From NCBI GenBank assembly GCA_021793375.1, contig JAJYSY010000020.1, positions 1-36,505 of the forward strand: 36,505 nucleotides of DNA. The letters are read 5' to 3'. This document shows positions 5,691 through 13,233 of this stretch, piece by piece; the first letter of the stretch is position 1, and each line of letters opens with the position of its first letter. Under the pieces are notes generated by a model. It was given only the letters and a program-made list of their open reading frames with translations, was not told the DNA's origin and searched no databases. A program made the translations under genes and the position numbers. This DNA comes from Bacteroidota bacterium. GTDB lineage: Bacteria; Bacteroidota; Bacteroidia; Flavobacteriales; Flavobacteriaceae.

Positions 5691-8600
5691 CTAAAAAATA
5701 TCGAGTTTTTTTATATAATTAAGAATATTTTCTGCTACATTATTAGCGTTATTAGACTTCGAAAGCATTACATTATAATATTTTTTAATGGGTAGTTGAT
5801 TATGTGCAAATTTATTTCTGATATAAATAAGCAAGAAAGCATCTTGAACTTTCTTTGGCTTTTTCTGAAACAACTTAATGGTTTCTATGCTTTCAAAAGA
5901 ACTTTCTTTTAATCCCTCAATCCATTTAACATCTTCTTCTTTAACTGAACTATCTTTTGATAAAATTCCTTGTGTAATATATTTTTTAAAATTGACATTT
6001 CCTTTTAACATTAAAGATTCCGGATGATTTTCGTTATTAAAATTATGTTTCTCTAAAACCTTTTTTTCAATTTTTTGTATTAACTTAAATACTTCTTCCC
6101 GTCGAATTCTTTCATAATTTTCCAATTCGGTTTCTATTTCAGATTTTGTCCAAGTTTTTAAAGTGTCATATTCAAAAATCCTCTTTACTTTTTCATCTTT
6201 TATAAGTTGTATAAACTTTCCTATATCTTTCAATTGAATGGTTGGCTCATTAATTTGCCCAGATTTAAAAGAAACTATTTTGCTCCAGATAAAATCATCT
6301 TTAATAATATTCTCAGATTTATCTCCTTTTGCTCTTTCACTTTGTTTTTGAGCTTCTTTTTGCTTTTCTATTCGCTCCTCTTGCGTTAAATAATAATCAA
6401 CCAATTCTGTTTTTACTTTCTGATTATATAAATCTTTCAGAATTCTTTGTATCATAAGATTTAAAAAAAGATCTTGTCCTTTAATTTTCTTTATTTTATT
6501 GTCTTGCTTTCTTTTTAATAAATTAAGTTGCTCATTTTCAGATAAATCATATTTATTATTAGTAAAAATCGAGCTGTTTTTTTTACTTTCAAATAAATCT
6601 TTATAATCTCTTTCCCAAGAATAAAATTTTTGAAAATTATGATTCTCATTCAAAATAAATCGATACCAACAAGCATATAACTCTGAATCTTCTTTTAAAT
6701 TTTTACCTTTAATATAAGTTGGTTTTTCATTAAAAACACCTCTTGGAAAAACCAAAGGCTTAAGTAATAATTCATTTTTCTGCTGTTTTGTAGATGAAAT
6801 TTTAAACAATCGTTTATGAAAGATGGACCAAACAAAATATTGTTTAAAGAATTTCTTGAGAAGTTTCTTATTTTGCTTAAATCCATTAAGTTGAGTTTTC
6901 AAAGTTTTAAAATAATCTTTCCTTTGTTTTAAATACTCTATATAAAACTGATCAAAATATTTTTTCTGAAAAGTTTTATCTAACCATGTATTGAAAAAAT
7001 AAGTATTTTCTTTCCAATTCCACTGCTCCATTAAAAAATGCGCTGCTTCATCTTTTTTACTTTCATAAAATGCTAAAAATTGTTGTAACTGACTATGTTG
7101 GTATCCTTTCCAGTTGTTTTTAATCTCTTTGGGCATAAAACGTTTAATATCATCTGCAAGCCAAGTAGCTTCTTGTCCTAATTCTTTATTGGTAAATACA
7201 AACCTCCTTTTATTACTTCTATCTTTTAACTCTTTCCTATTTATTTCAATTAAAGATTGTTTTTCATTGGTAATAAAAAGTTCATTTTCGATAGCACGCA
7301 ACAATTTTTCAACATCTATTATTGTTTCCTTGCCTGACTTTCTTAATTTTTTAGTGATTTGTGAAGTTGGTAATGGGTCTTCAGGATTAAATTTTGTGAT
7401 AGTTTTATGTCTTTCAATTAGCTTCTCAATTAAAATATCTTCGATTTCTGCTCCTGTTTTCTTATTAATTAATACTTCATACAATAATGCCTGCATTTCA
7501 TTCATAGAAAACAAAACAGTAGGTTTACCAAAAACAATATTTCCTGAAAGTTTGTTTAATATATCTTTTTTTGAAGGCTTGTTTTCTTTTCGTGCAATTG
7601 TCTTTTGTTGAACTTCTAATTGTTTTAAAGACCCAAACAATTCACCTGCACCTTTGACTTTAGATTTTCGTAAATCGATGTAGATAGGTATGTTATTCCC
7701 TACAAAATTATAAGAAGGATTTGGAAACATTTCCCAAGCTGTTTCTTTGTCTAAAGATTTATAAAAATCAGCTTTAATACTGGAAATCTCAGAGAGCTTC
7801 CCAAAACCATTGATTTTTTCTTTAATAACCCTTTCTGTTTTATATTTTGTTCCTACAATCGTTTTCTTTCTGCTGTCGTGAATATAATTTCCGATATGAA
7901 TCTGAAACCTAAGTGTTGGAAAATCCACAAATTCATCTAAGAAGCGTAAAGCAAAATAATTAAACTTATCTTCATATCGTTTTCGAATAACAGGATGAAC
8001 CACCCGACTCCTTTCTAAACTTTTTGTTATTTCGCTATCTTTTAAATATTCATTTACATCTTCTATAAATTTATTTTTTTGTTTTTCTGTAAATGTTTGA
8101 TACAATTCATCTGGAACTTTACTTAATTCATCTGCAATCTGAGTTAATAAAGTTTCTTTATAAAAAGTAGTATTTAATCTATATTTAATTGTTTTAACTG
8201 ACAAATGATTAAACACCCAATGTGTTGCCATATATTTTAGGCTGTTATTTTTTCGGTCAATTGGTTTATCTGTATTCACAATTACCTTTGCTTTGTATCC
8301 TTTTATATTTGCTCTTAATTGTTCATTTTCTCTTCTTTGTAAGAAAATGCTTAATAAAAATATCAAACCCGATTCTGAAATATTTACTTTGTTTTCAATT
8401 TCATCTTGTGCATCTAATTTTGATTTATAATTATTATTGACAGATTCTTTGTAAAGCAAATGTTGAAAAGCATCATTAAAGACTGCATTTTCTATGGACT
8501 CAGGTTCTAAATTAACTCTTTTACCTTTTTTTCTTTGATTTTCTAAATAAGTAGTCTTTAGTTCAATAAGCTCCTTGATTTCAGAATTCAGTTGTTTTTT

Positions 8601-9110
8601 AAATAAATGTCGGCTTTGATCCCCTTTCATTTTTTGTTTTTTCACATCTGAAACTACAGCAAGAAACAACTTGTCTAACAACTCGAAAAGGTTTTTATCA
8701 AAATCAATAGGTTCATGATAATAGTGAGAATAATAGTTTCTTAAATATTTAATTCCATTAATCAAAAGCTTGAAGTTATCTCTAAAGTATTCTCGCTTAG
8801 CAATTTCTTTATCTTTTGTATCTTTAAATTCATCATTAGTAATTTCTAAGTCTAAATAAAAAGTAACAGGAAAATATTGTTTAAGAAAATCAAGTTTTCT
8901 TTGATATTCGGAATTTGCTAAATCATCTTTAAATTGATCGTTGATTATAGATAAAGCATTCGTTTTAGAAAGTCCAAATCTTTCACAAAACAATCCAAAA
9001 ACAGCTTCAATATTATTTTGAGCTAAATTTAAAAATCCTGCAAAATAATGCTTATCTTGAACTAAAGTATGATTGTATTCTATTCCTTTACCTAATTGAT
9101 TAGTTTCCAT
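5691..9110 (-). CDS. cas13b: Cas13b, RNA-guided RNase of type VI-B CRISPR systems
   Basis: A 1139-residue protein with one HEPN motif near each end: RNYYSH (R124-H129) and RNKFAH (R1098-H1103), the RxxxxH catalytic pairs. Terminal placement of both HEPN domains and the length are diagnostic of Cas13b. Cas13b processes its own crRNA, binds complementary RNA and then cuts RNA, including bystander RNA, in the cytoplasm. Both catalytic pairs are intact and there is no frameshift, so activity is expected. The start is 12 bp after the hsdS stop, with no promoter box visible between, suggesting co-transcription with hsdM-hsdS. The CRISPR array follows 106 bp downstream in the same direction. Neither csx27 nor csx28, the usual VI-B accessory genes, is adjacent, and no cas1 or cas2 is in the window. 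Confidence 0.97.
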   Translation of the reverse strand: METNQLGKGIEYNHTLVQDKHYFAGFLNLAQNNIEAVFGLFCERFGLSKTNALSIINDQFKDDLANSEYQRKLDFLKQYFPVTFYLDLEITNDEFKDTKDKEIAKREYFRDNFKLLINGIKYLRNYYSHYYHEPIDFDKNLFELLDKLFLAVVSDVKKQKMKGDQSRHLFKKQLNSEIKELIELKTTYLENQRKKGKRVNLEPESIENAVFNDAFQHLLYKESVNNNYKSKLDAQDEIENKVNISESGLIFLLSIFLQRRENEQLRANIKGYKAKVIVNTDKPIDRKNNSLKYMATHWVFNHLSVKTIKYRLNTTFYKETLLTQIADELSKVPDELYQTFTEKQKNKFIEDVNEYLKDSEITKSLERSRVVHPVIRKRYEDKFNYFALRFLDEFVDFPTLRFQIHIGNYIHDSRKKTIVGTKYKTERVIKEKINGFGKLSEISSIKADFYKSLDKETAWEMFPNPSYNFVGNNIPIYIDLRKSKVKGAGELFGSLKQLEVQQKTIARKENKPSKKDILNKLSGNIVFGKPTVLFSMNEMQALLYEVLINKKTGAEIEDILIEKLIERHKTITKFNPEDPLPTSQITKKLRKSGKETIIDVEKLLRAIENELFITNEKQSLIEINRKELKDRSNKRRFVFTNKELGQEATWLADDIKRFMPKEIKNNWKGYQHSQLQQFLAFYESKKDEAAHFLMEQWNWKENTYFFNTWLDKTFQKKYFDQFYIEYLKQRKDYFKTLKTQLNGFKQNKKLLKKFFKQYFVWSIFHKRLFKISSTKQQKNELLLKPLVFPRGVFNEKPTYIKGKNLKEDSELYACWYRFILNENHNFQKFYSWERDYKDLFESKKNSSIFTNNKYDLSENEQLNLLKRKQDNKIKKIKGQDLFLNLMIQRILKDLYNQKVKTELVDYYLTQEERIEKQKEAQKQSERAKGDKSENIIKDDFIWSKIVSFKSGQINEPTIQLKDIGKFIQLIKDEKVKRIFEYDTLKTWTKSEIETELENYERIRREEVFKLIQKIEKKVLEKHNFNNENHPESLMLKGNVNFKKYITQGILSKDSSVKEEDVKWIEGLKESSFESIETIKLFQKKPKKVQDAFLLIYIRNKFAHNQLPIKKYYNVMLSKSNNANNVAENILNYIKKLDIF

Positions 9111-9122
9111 GATTTTAATTTT

Positions 9123-10250
9123 TTATTCTTTTGTCATCCGCCCCAACAACAAAGACTGAAGCTGATGAAGTTTTTGATTTTCTCGTGTATACAATTCCTT
9201 ATTGTCAATTATAATTTTCAATTCCTTTAAATCGATGTCATTATCTGGATAAGGGATCTCAATATTTTCTATATAATTCTTACTCAGATTCTGTTGAGCT
9301 CCACCAATTGCCTGAGAAGCAATGTAATTTTGGTTATGAAGTAAATGGTAATATAAAAATGCAGCTTGCTCAGCATTTTTACAAATCATTCCACAACAAG
9401 CTTGATTTGTAGTTGCTTCAAATCTCAGAATTCCCAAATCGCCTGCATTTACACCATACATAGACATTAATACAGTCCCCACTGGGAGCAATTTAGCTGA
9501 ACTTTTTTCTAATCCTTTTTGAGAAATATATTCCTCTGCCTCAATAAGAATATTGTTTTTTATTTCTCCCGTTTTTAACCAAGGAATCTCTTTCTTATCC
9601 CAATATTCATTTTTTGTTCTTCTTGGCGTTCCGCCTGATTTCATTTCTACGCAAAAATCTTTTACATTTATATATTTAAGAGAATCATTTTCCTCAAACC
9701 ACCTTCTATAAATCGTCTGTGCGGTTTCTTCCAACTTCTCGCAAATTGCTTCGTTGGTTTTGATTTTATTTTCAACCGCTTGGTAATCGGCTACAATTTC
9801 ACGTTGTTTTTCGATGGGAGGAATGGGTAATTCCACCTCACACATTTCTTCCCAATCAAAAGTTTCTCTTGCACTCCCGTGACTTTTAAATCGGGCATAG
9901 CGGTCAAATTCGGGACGCGAAAACCACATCATTAAATATTTAGGTAGAAGTTTTTCTTTATCCTTAATTTTAAAGGGAATATAAGCTTGGGAAATTAAAG
10001 CTTTATCGTAATCATCAAATAAAGCGATTGTAATTTTATCACCATTTCTGGAGGTAACCGGACCATAAGCAAATTGATCTCGTTCTATAATTTTATATCG
10101 AGTCATATTCGTTCCAATCGTATTGGCTATGGAAGGAATAAAGCATTTCTGAATACTCAATCCCATCAATGGAATATTCAAGTTTTCCTTATTCCGAACA
10201 TTTACTTTCTTGATATAATCGCCTAAACGCTTGTAATTTGCTTTTTCCAA
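9123..10250 (-). CDS. hsdS: Type I restriction-modification specificity subunit S
   Basis: A 375-residue HsdS with two target-recognition domains (about 1-150 and 190-340). Each is followed by a helical conserved region: IPPIEKQREIVADYQAVENK with IYRRWFEE in the middle, and LHQLQSLLLGRMTKE at the end. HsdS sets the bipartite DNA target and bridges two HsdM and two HsdR subunits. The start is a TTG codon at 10250, directly after the TTAATGG repeat field. An in-frame stop lies in the repeats and there is no ATG between. The first residues (NYKRLGDYI) look like a normal HsdS beginning, so the gene is probably complete. Only one hsdS copy and no invertase are seen here. Confidence 0.93.
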   Translation of the reverse strand: MEKANYKRLGDYIKKVNVRNKENLNIPLMGLSIQKCFIPSIANTIGTNMTRYKIIERDQFAYGPVTSRNGDKITIALFDDYDKALISQAYIPFKIKDKEKLLPKYLMMWFSRPEFDRYARFKSHGSARETFDWEEMCEVELPIPPIEKQREIVADYQAVENKIKTNEAICEKLEETAQTIYRRWFEENDSLKYINVKDFCVEMKSGGTPRRTKNEYWDKKEIPWLKTGEIKNNILIEAEEYISQKGLEKSSAKLLPVGTVLMSMYGVNAGDLGILRFEATTNQACCGMICKNAEQAAFLYYHLLHNQNYIASQAIGGAQQNLSKNYIENIEIPYPDNDIDLKELKIIIDNKELYTRENQKLHQLQSLLLGRMTKE

Positions 10251-10263
10251 TGAATAGTTTTTT

Positions 10264-10541
10264 TTAATTGTTAATGGTTAATTTTTAATGGTTAATTTTT
10301 AATGGTTGATTGTTAATGGTTAATTGTTAATGGTTAATTGTTAATGGTTAATGGTTAATTTTTAATGGTTAATGGTTAATTTTTAATGGTTAATTACTAA
10401 TGGTTAATTTTTAATGGTTAATGGTTGATTTTTAATGGTTGATTTTTAATGGTTAATGGTTAATTTTTAATGGTTAATGGTTAATGGTTAATGGTTAATT
10501 TTTAATGGTTAATTACTAATGGTTAATTTTTAATGGTTAAT
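10264..10541. repeat. TTAATGGTTAA-type repeat field, downstream of the four-helix-bundle gene
   Basis: About 280 bp made almost entirely of 12-20 bp imperfect units of the form TTAATGGTTAATTTT and close variants, with some TTGATT and TTACTAATGG versions. It fills the gap between hsdS and the four-helix-bundle gene and supplies that gene's last codons (INH and stop). Length variation by slippage is likely and could alter hsdM-hsdS spacing. Confidence 0.85.
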
Positions 10542-10889
10542 TCTCGATTTGGCTGTTTTTAGAATGGCAGTGATTAATTTGATTAGTTCAATGGCATCTT
10601 TATGCATGCTCTTAAATTCTTTATCACTTATATAGTCCGTTTCCTTCAGTAATTCCAACCAGTAAATGGTTTCATTCATTTCTTTTTGAGCGATAGCCAT
10701 TTTATGAATAAAATCTTTTTTTGTTTCAGCGTGCTCCGCCTCCCTTATCATCGCTCCTACACTCGTTCCACTTCGCATCATTTGCTTAGATAGTATAAAT
10801 TCCCCCTTTTCATCACATAGAAATTTATAAAGCTCAACTATTCGCACAGCGAATAAAAAACTTTTGTCTTTAACTACATTTTCTCTCAT
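10530..10889 (-). CDS. Four-helix-bundle protein (S23/intervening-sequence protein family)
   Basis: A 119-residue all-helical protein of the four-helix-bundle (TIGR02436, S23 or 23S rRNA intervening-sequence protein) family. Family signals are the FILSKQMMRSGTSVGAMIREA region, then KDFIHKMAIAQKEMNETIYWLELL, then a terminal helix LIKLITAILKTAKSRI. Relatives occur in 23S rRNA insertions and as accessory proteins of diversity-generating retroelements, and are often seen beside type I RM genes. A biochemical role is unproven. The gene lies between hsdM and hsdS and is bracketed by repeat fields of opposite orientation. Its last codons are themselves repeat sequence, which suggests that gene and repeats travel as one unit. 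Confidence 0.85.
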   Translation of the reverse strand: MRENVVKDKSFLFAVRIVELYKFLCDEKGEFILSKQMMRSGTSVGAMIREAEHAETKKDFIHKMAIAQKEMNETIYWLELLKETDYISDKEFKSMHKDAIELIKLITAILKTAKSRINH

Positions 10890-10898
10890 AATATTCTA

Positions 10899-11087
10899 TC
10901 ATTAACCATTCATCATTAACCCTTCATCATTAATCCTTCATCATTAATCCTTCATCATTAACCATTTATCATTAACCCTTTATCATTAACCCTTTATCAT
11001 TAACCCTTTATCATTAACCCTTTATCATTCACCCTTTATCATTAACCATTCATCATTAATCATTAATCCTTTATCATTAATCATTTA
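10899..11087. repeat. CATTAACC-type repeat field, upstream of the four-helix-bundle gene
   Basis: About 190 bp of imperfect 12-13 bp units of the form TCATTAACCCTT / TCATTAACCATT / TCATTAATCCTT. It is the reverse-complement type of the field at 10264-10541, so the two fields form a pair of inverted arrays around the four-helix-bundle gene. It fills the whole gap between that gene and the hsdM stop. Confidence 0.85.
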
Positions 11088-11090
11088 CCA

Positions 11091-12764
11091 CTAAATCCCA
11101 TATCCCAACTTTTCAAAAACGCCTTTCACTTCTTCTTTCAATCTTTCTTCTTCTGCAAATAATTCTTTTAATTCACCTTGCAGTTTTTCCATCTGATCTT
11201 CATAATCCAAGTATTCATCACGGTTAACAAACTCAATATATTTACTCGGTACTAAGGAAAAATCTTTCTTTTCAATTTCCTCAAAGTCGGCTGAGTAACA
11301 ATATTCCGGCACATCTTTATAAGGATTAATTGTTAATGGTAAATTGTTAATGTCCTTTGTTTCGCCTTCATTAACCATTGACAATTCATCATTAACCATT
11401 GGCCTCGACTGCCATTGATGATAGGTTTCTGTTACCTTTTCAATATCTGTATCGGCCAACTGGATGTATTTCTTTTCAAAGGGTTCACCCATTTGGCGTA
11501 AGTCCATAAATAAGACTTCGCCTTTTCGGTTTCGTAGTTGGCGTTGTTCATCTCCTGTATCTTTTATACCTCCCAACTTATTTTTATTAAGAATCCAAAG
11601 CGTTACAGAGATATCGGTGGTATAAAACATATTTCTCGGCAAAATCAAAATAGCTTCCACCAAATCGTTTTCAATCAGTTTTTTACGAATTTTATATTCA
11701 TCGCCTCCTCCGGACAAAGCGCCATTCGCCAAAATAAATCCGGCTACGCCATTTTCAGAAAGTTTGGAAACCATATTGAGAATCCATCCGTAATTGGCAT
11801 TACTTTTTGGCGGCACTTCATAACCTCGCCATCTTGGGTCATCAATGAGTTCATCTGCTCCGCGCCAATCCTTTTGATTAAATGGCGGATTAGCCATAAT
11901 AAAGTCGGCTTTTAAATCTTTGTGTTGGTCTTGTGCAAAAGTATCAGCTGCTTTCTCTCCCAGATTGGCAGAAATTCCACGAATGGCCAAATTCATTTTT
12001 GCCAGCTTATAGGTCGTATTGGTGTATTCTTGTCCATAAATGGAAACCTCTTTTTTATCGCCGTGATGAGCTTCGATAAACTTAACAGACTGCACAAACA
12101 TTCCACCTGAACCACAAGCCGGGTCATAAATGATTCCCTTGTAGGGCTCAATCATTTCGGCAATAAGGTTCACAATGGTTTTAGGTGTATAGAATTCTCC
12201 CTTCCCTTTTCCTTCTTTTAAAGCAAATTTGGATAGGAAATATTCATAAACCCGACCCACAATATCGGTTGAGCCGTCTTTAATCGTATCGATTTCACTG
12301 ATTTTATCAATCAATGAAGCCAGTTTGGTTTTATCCAACCCTAAACGAGAGAAGTAATTGTCCGGCAACGCGCCTTTCAATGAAGGATTATTCTTTTCTA
12401 TGGTGTGTAAAGCCGTATCGATAATCAGTGCCAGGTCATTTTGCTTGGCATTCTTCTGAATATAAGACCAGCGCGAAGTCTCTTTCAAATAGAAAACATT
12501 TTCCATTGCATAGAAATCTTTCATTTCTATATACTTCTCTTTCCCTTCTTCAATAAGTTCTTCTCGACGTTGCTCAAATTTATCACTGGCAAATTTCAGG
12601 AAGATCAGTCCTAAAACAATGTGTTTATATTCTGAAGATTCAACAGATCCTCTTAATTTATCACAAGCCTGCCATAAGCTTTCTTCTATTGATTTCCCGC
12701 CTGCCTTCTTCTTGCCTTTACTGGGGCGGGCAGGTTCTTTCTTTGTAGTTTTCTTTTTTGTCAT
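11091..12764 (-). CDS. hsdM: Type I restriction-modification DNA methyltransferase subunit M
   Basis: A 557-residue N6-adenine methyltransferase. It has a lysine-rich N-terminus, the HsdM N-terminal helical domain (about 25-165), KGEFYTPKTIV leading into the SAM-binding motif DPACGSG at 214-220, and the catalytic NPPF at 292-295. A coiled C-terminal tail (EEERLKEEVKGVFEKLGYGI) contacts HsdS. The start codon follows the control-protein stop with no gap. Residues about 455-481 (PMVNDELSMVNEGETKDINN and the next few) are encoded by the same TTAATGG/CATTAACC repeat that fills the next intergenic regions. They break the usual TYHQWQ...YKDVPEYC stretch without breaking the frame. The enzyme is probably still active because the insertion lies outside the catalytic core. 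Confidence 0.95.
   Translation of the reverse strand: MTKKKTTKKEPARPSKGKKKAGGKSIEESLWQACDKLRGSVESSEYKHIVLGLIFLKFASDKFEQRREELIEEGKEKYIEMKDFYAMENVFYLKETSRWSYIQKNAKQNDLALIIDTALHTIEKNNPSLKGALPDNYFSRLGLDKTKLASLIDKISEIDTIKDGSTDIVGRVYEYFLSKFALKEGKGKGEFYTPKTIVNLIAEMIEPYKGIIYDPACGSGGMFVQSVKFIEAHHGDKKEVSIYGQEYTNTTYKLAKMNLAIRGISANLGEKAADTFAQDQHKDLKADFIMANPPFNQKDWRGADELIDDPRWRGYEVPPKSNANYGWILNMVSKLSENGVAGFILANGALSGGGDEYKIRKKLIENDLVEAILILPRNMFYTTDISVTLWILNKNKLGGIKDTGDEQRQLRNRKGEVLFMDLRQMGEPFEKKYIQLADTDIEKVTETYHQWQSRPMVNDELSMVNEGETKDINNLPLTINPYKDVPEYCYSADFEEIEKKDFSLVPSKYIEFVNRDEYLDYEDQMEKLQGELKELFAEEERLKEEVKGVFEKLGYGI
11325..11400. repeat. Repeat pair inserted in frame inside hsdM
   Basis: A left arm of TTAATTGTTAATGG-type units (11325-11352) and a right arm of CATTAACCATT-type units (11369-11400) flank about 16 bp. 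Arm types and orientation are the same as in the two fields around the four-helix-bundle gene, but the gene is absent. It looks like a miniature, gene-less copy of that element that entered hsdM without shifting its frame. Confidence 0.6.
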
Positions 12765-12968
12765 TTATTTTTCAGTATTAGATTCAAGTAATTCACTTAC
12801 ATCGACCTTCAATGCTTCTGCTGCTTTGTATAAATCTTCTAACGAAGGTTGTTGCACATTGCTGCACCATCTGGAAATAGTTACTTGGCTTTTGTTGAGC
12901 TTTTTGGCCAGCCATTTGTTTGGCCTTTGTTTTTCTTTCAAAACAGCTTTGATTCGGTTAAATTTCAT
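12765..12968 (-). CDS. XRE-family helix-turn-helix control protein
   Basis: A 67-residue Cro/C1-type protein. Its helix-turn-helix is KWLAKKLNKSQVTISRWCSN, followed by QQPSLEDLYKAAEALKVDVSELL, typical of single-domain XRE regulators. It is the first gene of the RM operon and its stop abuts the hsdM start codon. Small XRE proteins in this position (C proteins) usually time methylase and nuclease expression. That role is inferred from position and size. Confidence 0.85.
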   Translation of the reverse strand: MKFNRIKAVLKEKQRPNKWLAKKLNKSQVTISRWCSNVQQPSLEDLYKAAEALKVDVSELLESNTEK

Positions 12969-13233
12969 TAAAATAAATTGGATAGCGTTAGACGATAAAC
13001 TTAACCTTATTTTTCTTCTCTACAAATTATAAATACATTATATTCTGCTACAGAAAGAAAAATATTAATTAACGCGAAAGCTATTTTTTTAGGTAAAGAA
13101 AAACATCCTACACCAAAATTTACCCTACCAAACAACAAAATCAATGAGATTCTTTTCTTCAAGAACCTCACCTCTACGCATTCAAATGATATTCAAAAGA
13201 CCTTAATAAATCAATAATAATCAATTAATTACC
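12969..13233. other. Gene-free junction between the defence island and mnmE
   Basis: About 265 bp of AT-rich sequence between the control-protein start and the mnmE stop. It must carry the RM operon promoter, but no exact TAnnTTTG box was found (TATAATTTG at about 13021-13029 on the reverse strand is close but has one extra base). No strong terminator, tRNA or attachment-site repeat was recognised. Confidence 0.5.

Noticed and set aside
7114-7611. Forward-strand 165-codon frame inside cas13b
   Set aside because: It is an antisense shadow of an AT-rich gene, hydrophobic by codon complement only.
10530-10889. Diversity-generating retroelement, suggested by the four-helix-bundle gene
   Set aside because: No reverse transcriptase and no template/variable repeat pair are visible. 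The Avd-like family resemblance alone is not enough.
10264-11087. A second CRISPR array in the TTAATGG/CATTAACC fields
   Set aside because: Units are short, imperfect and have no unique spacers, so these are simple repeat fields.
1-12968. Classical integrative element or prophage carrying the island
   Set aside because: No integrase, transposase, tRNA or attachment-site repeats were seen within the window.
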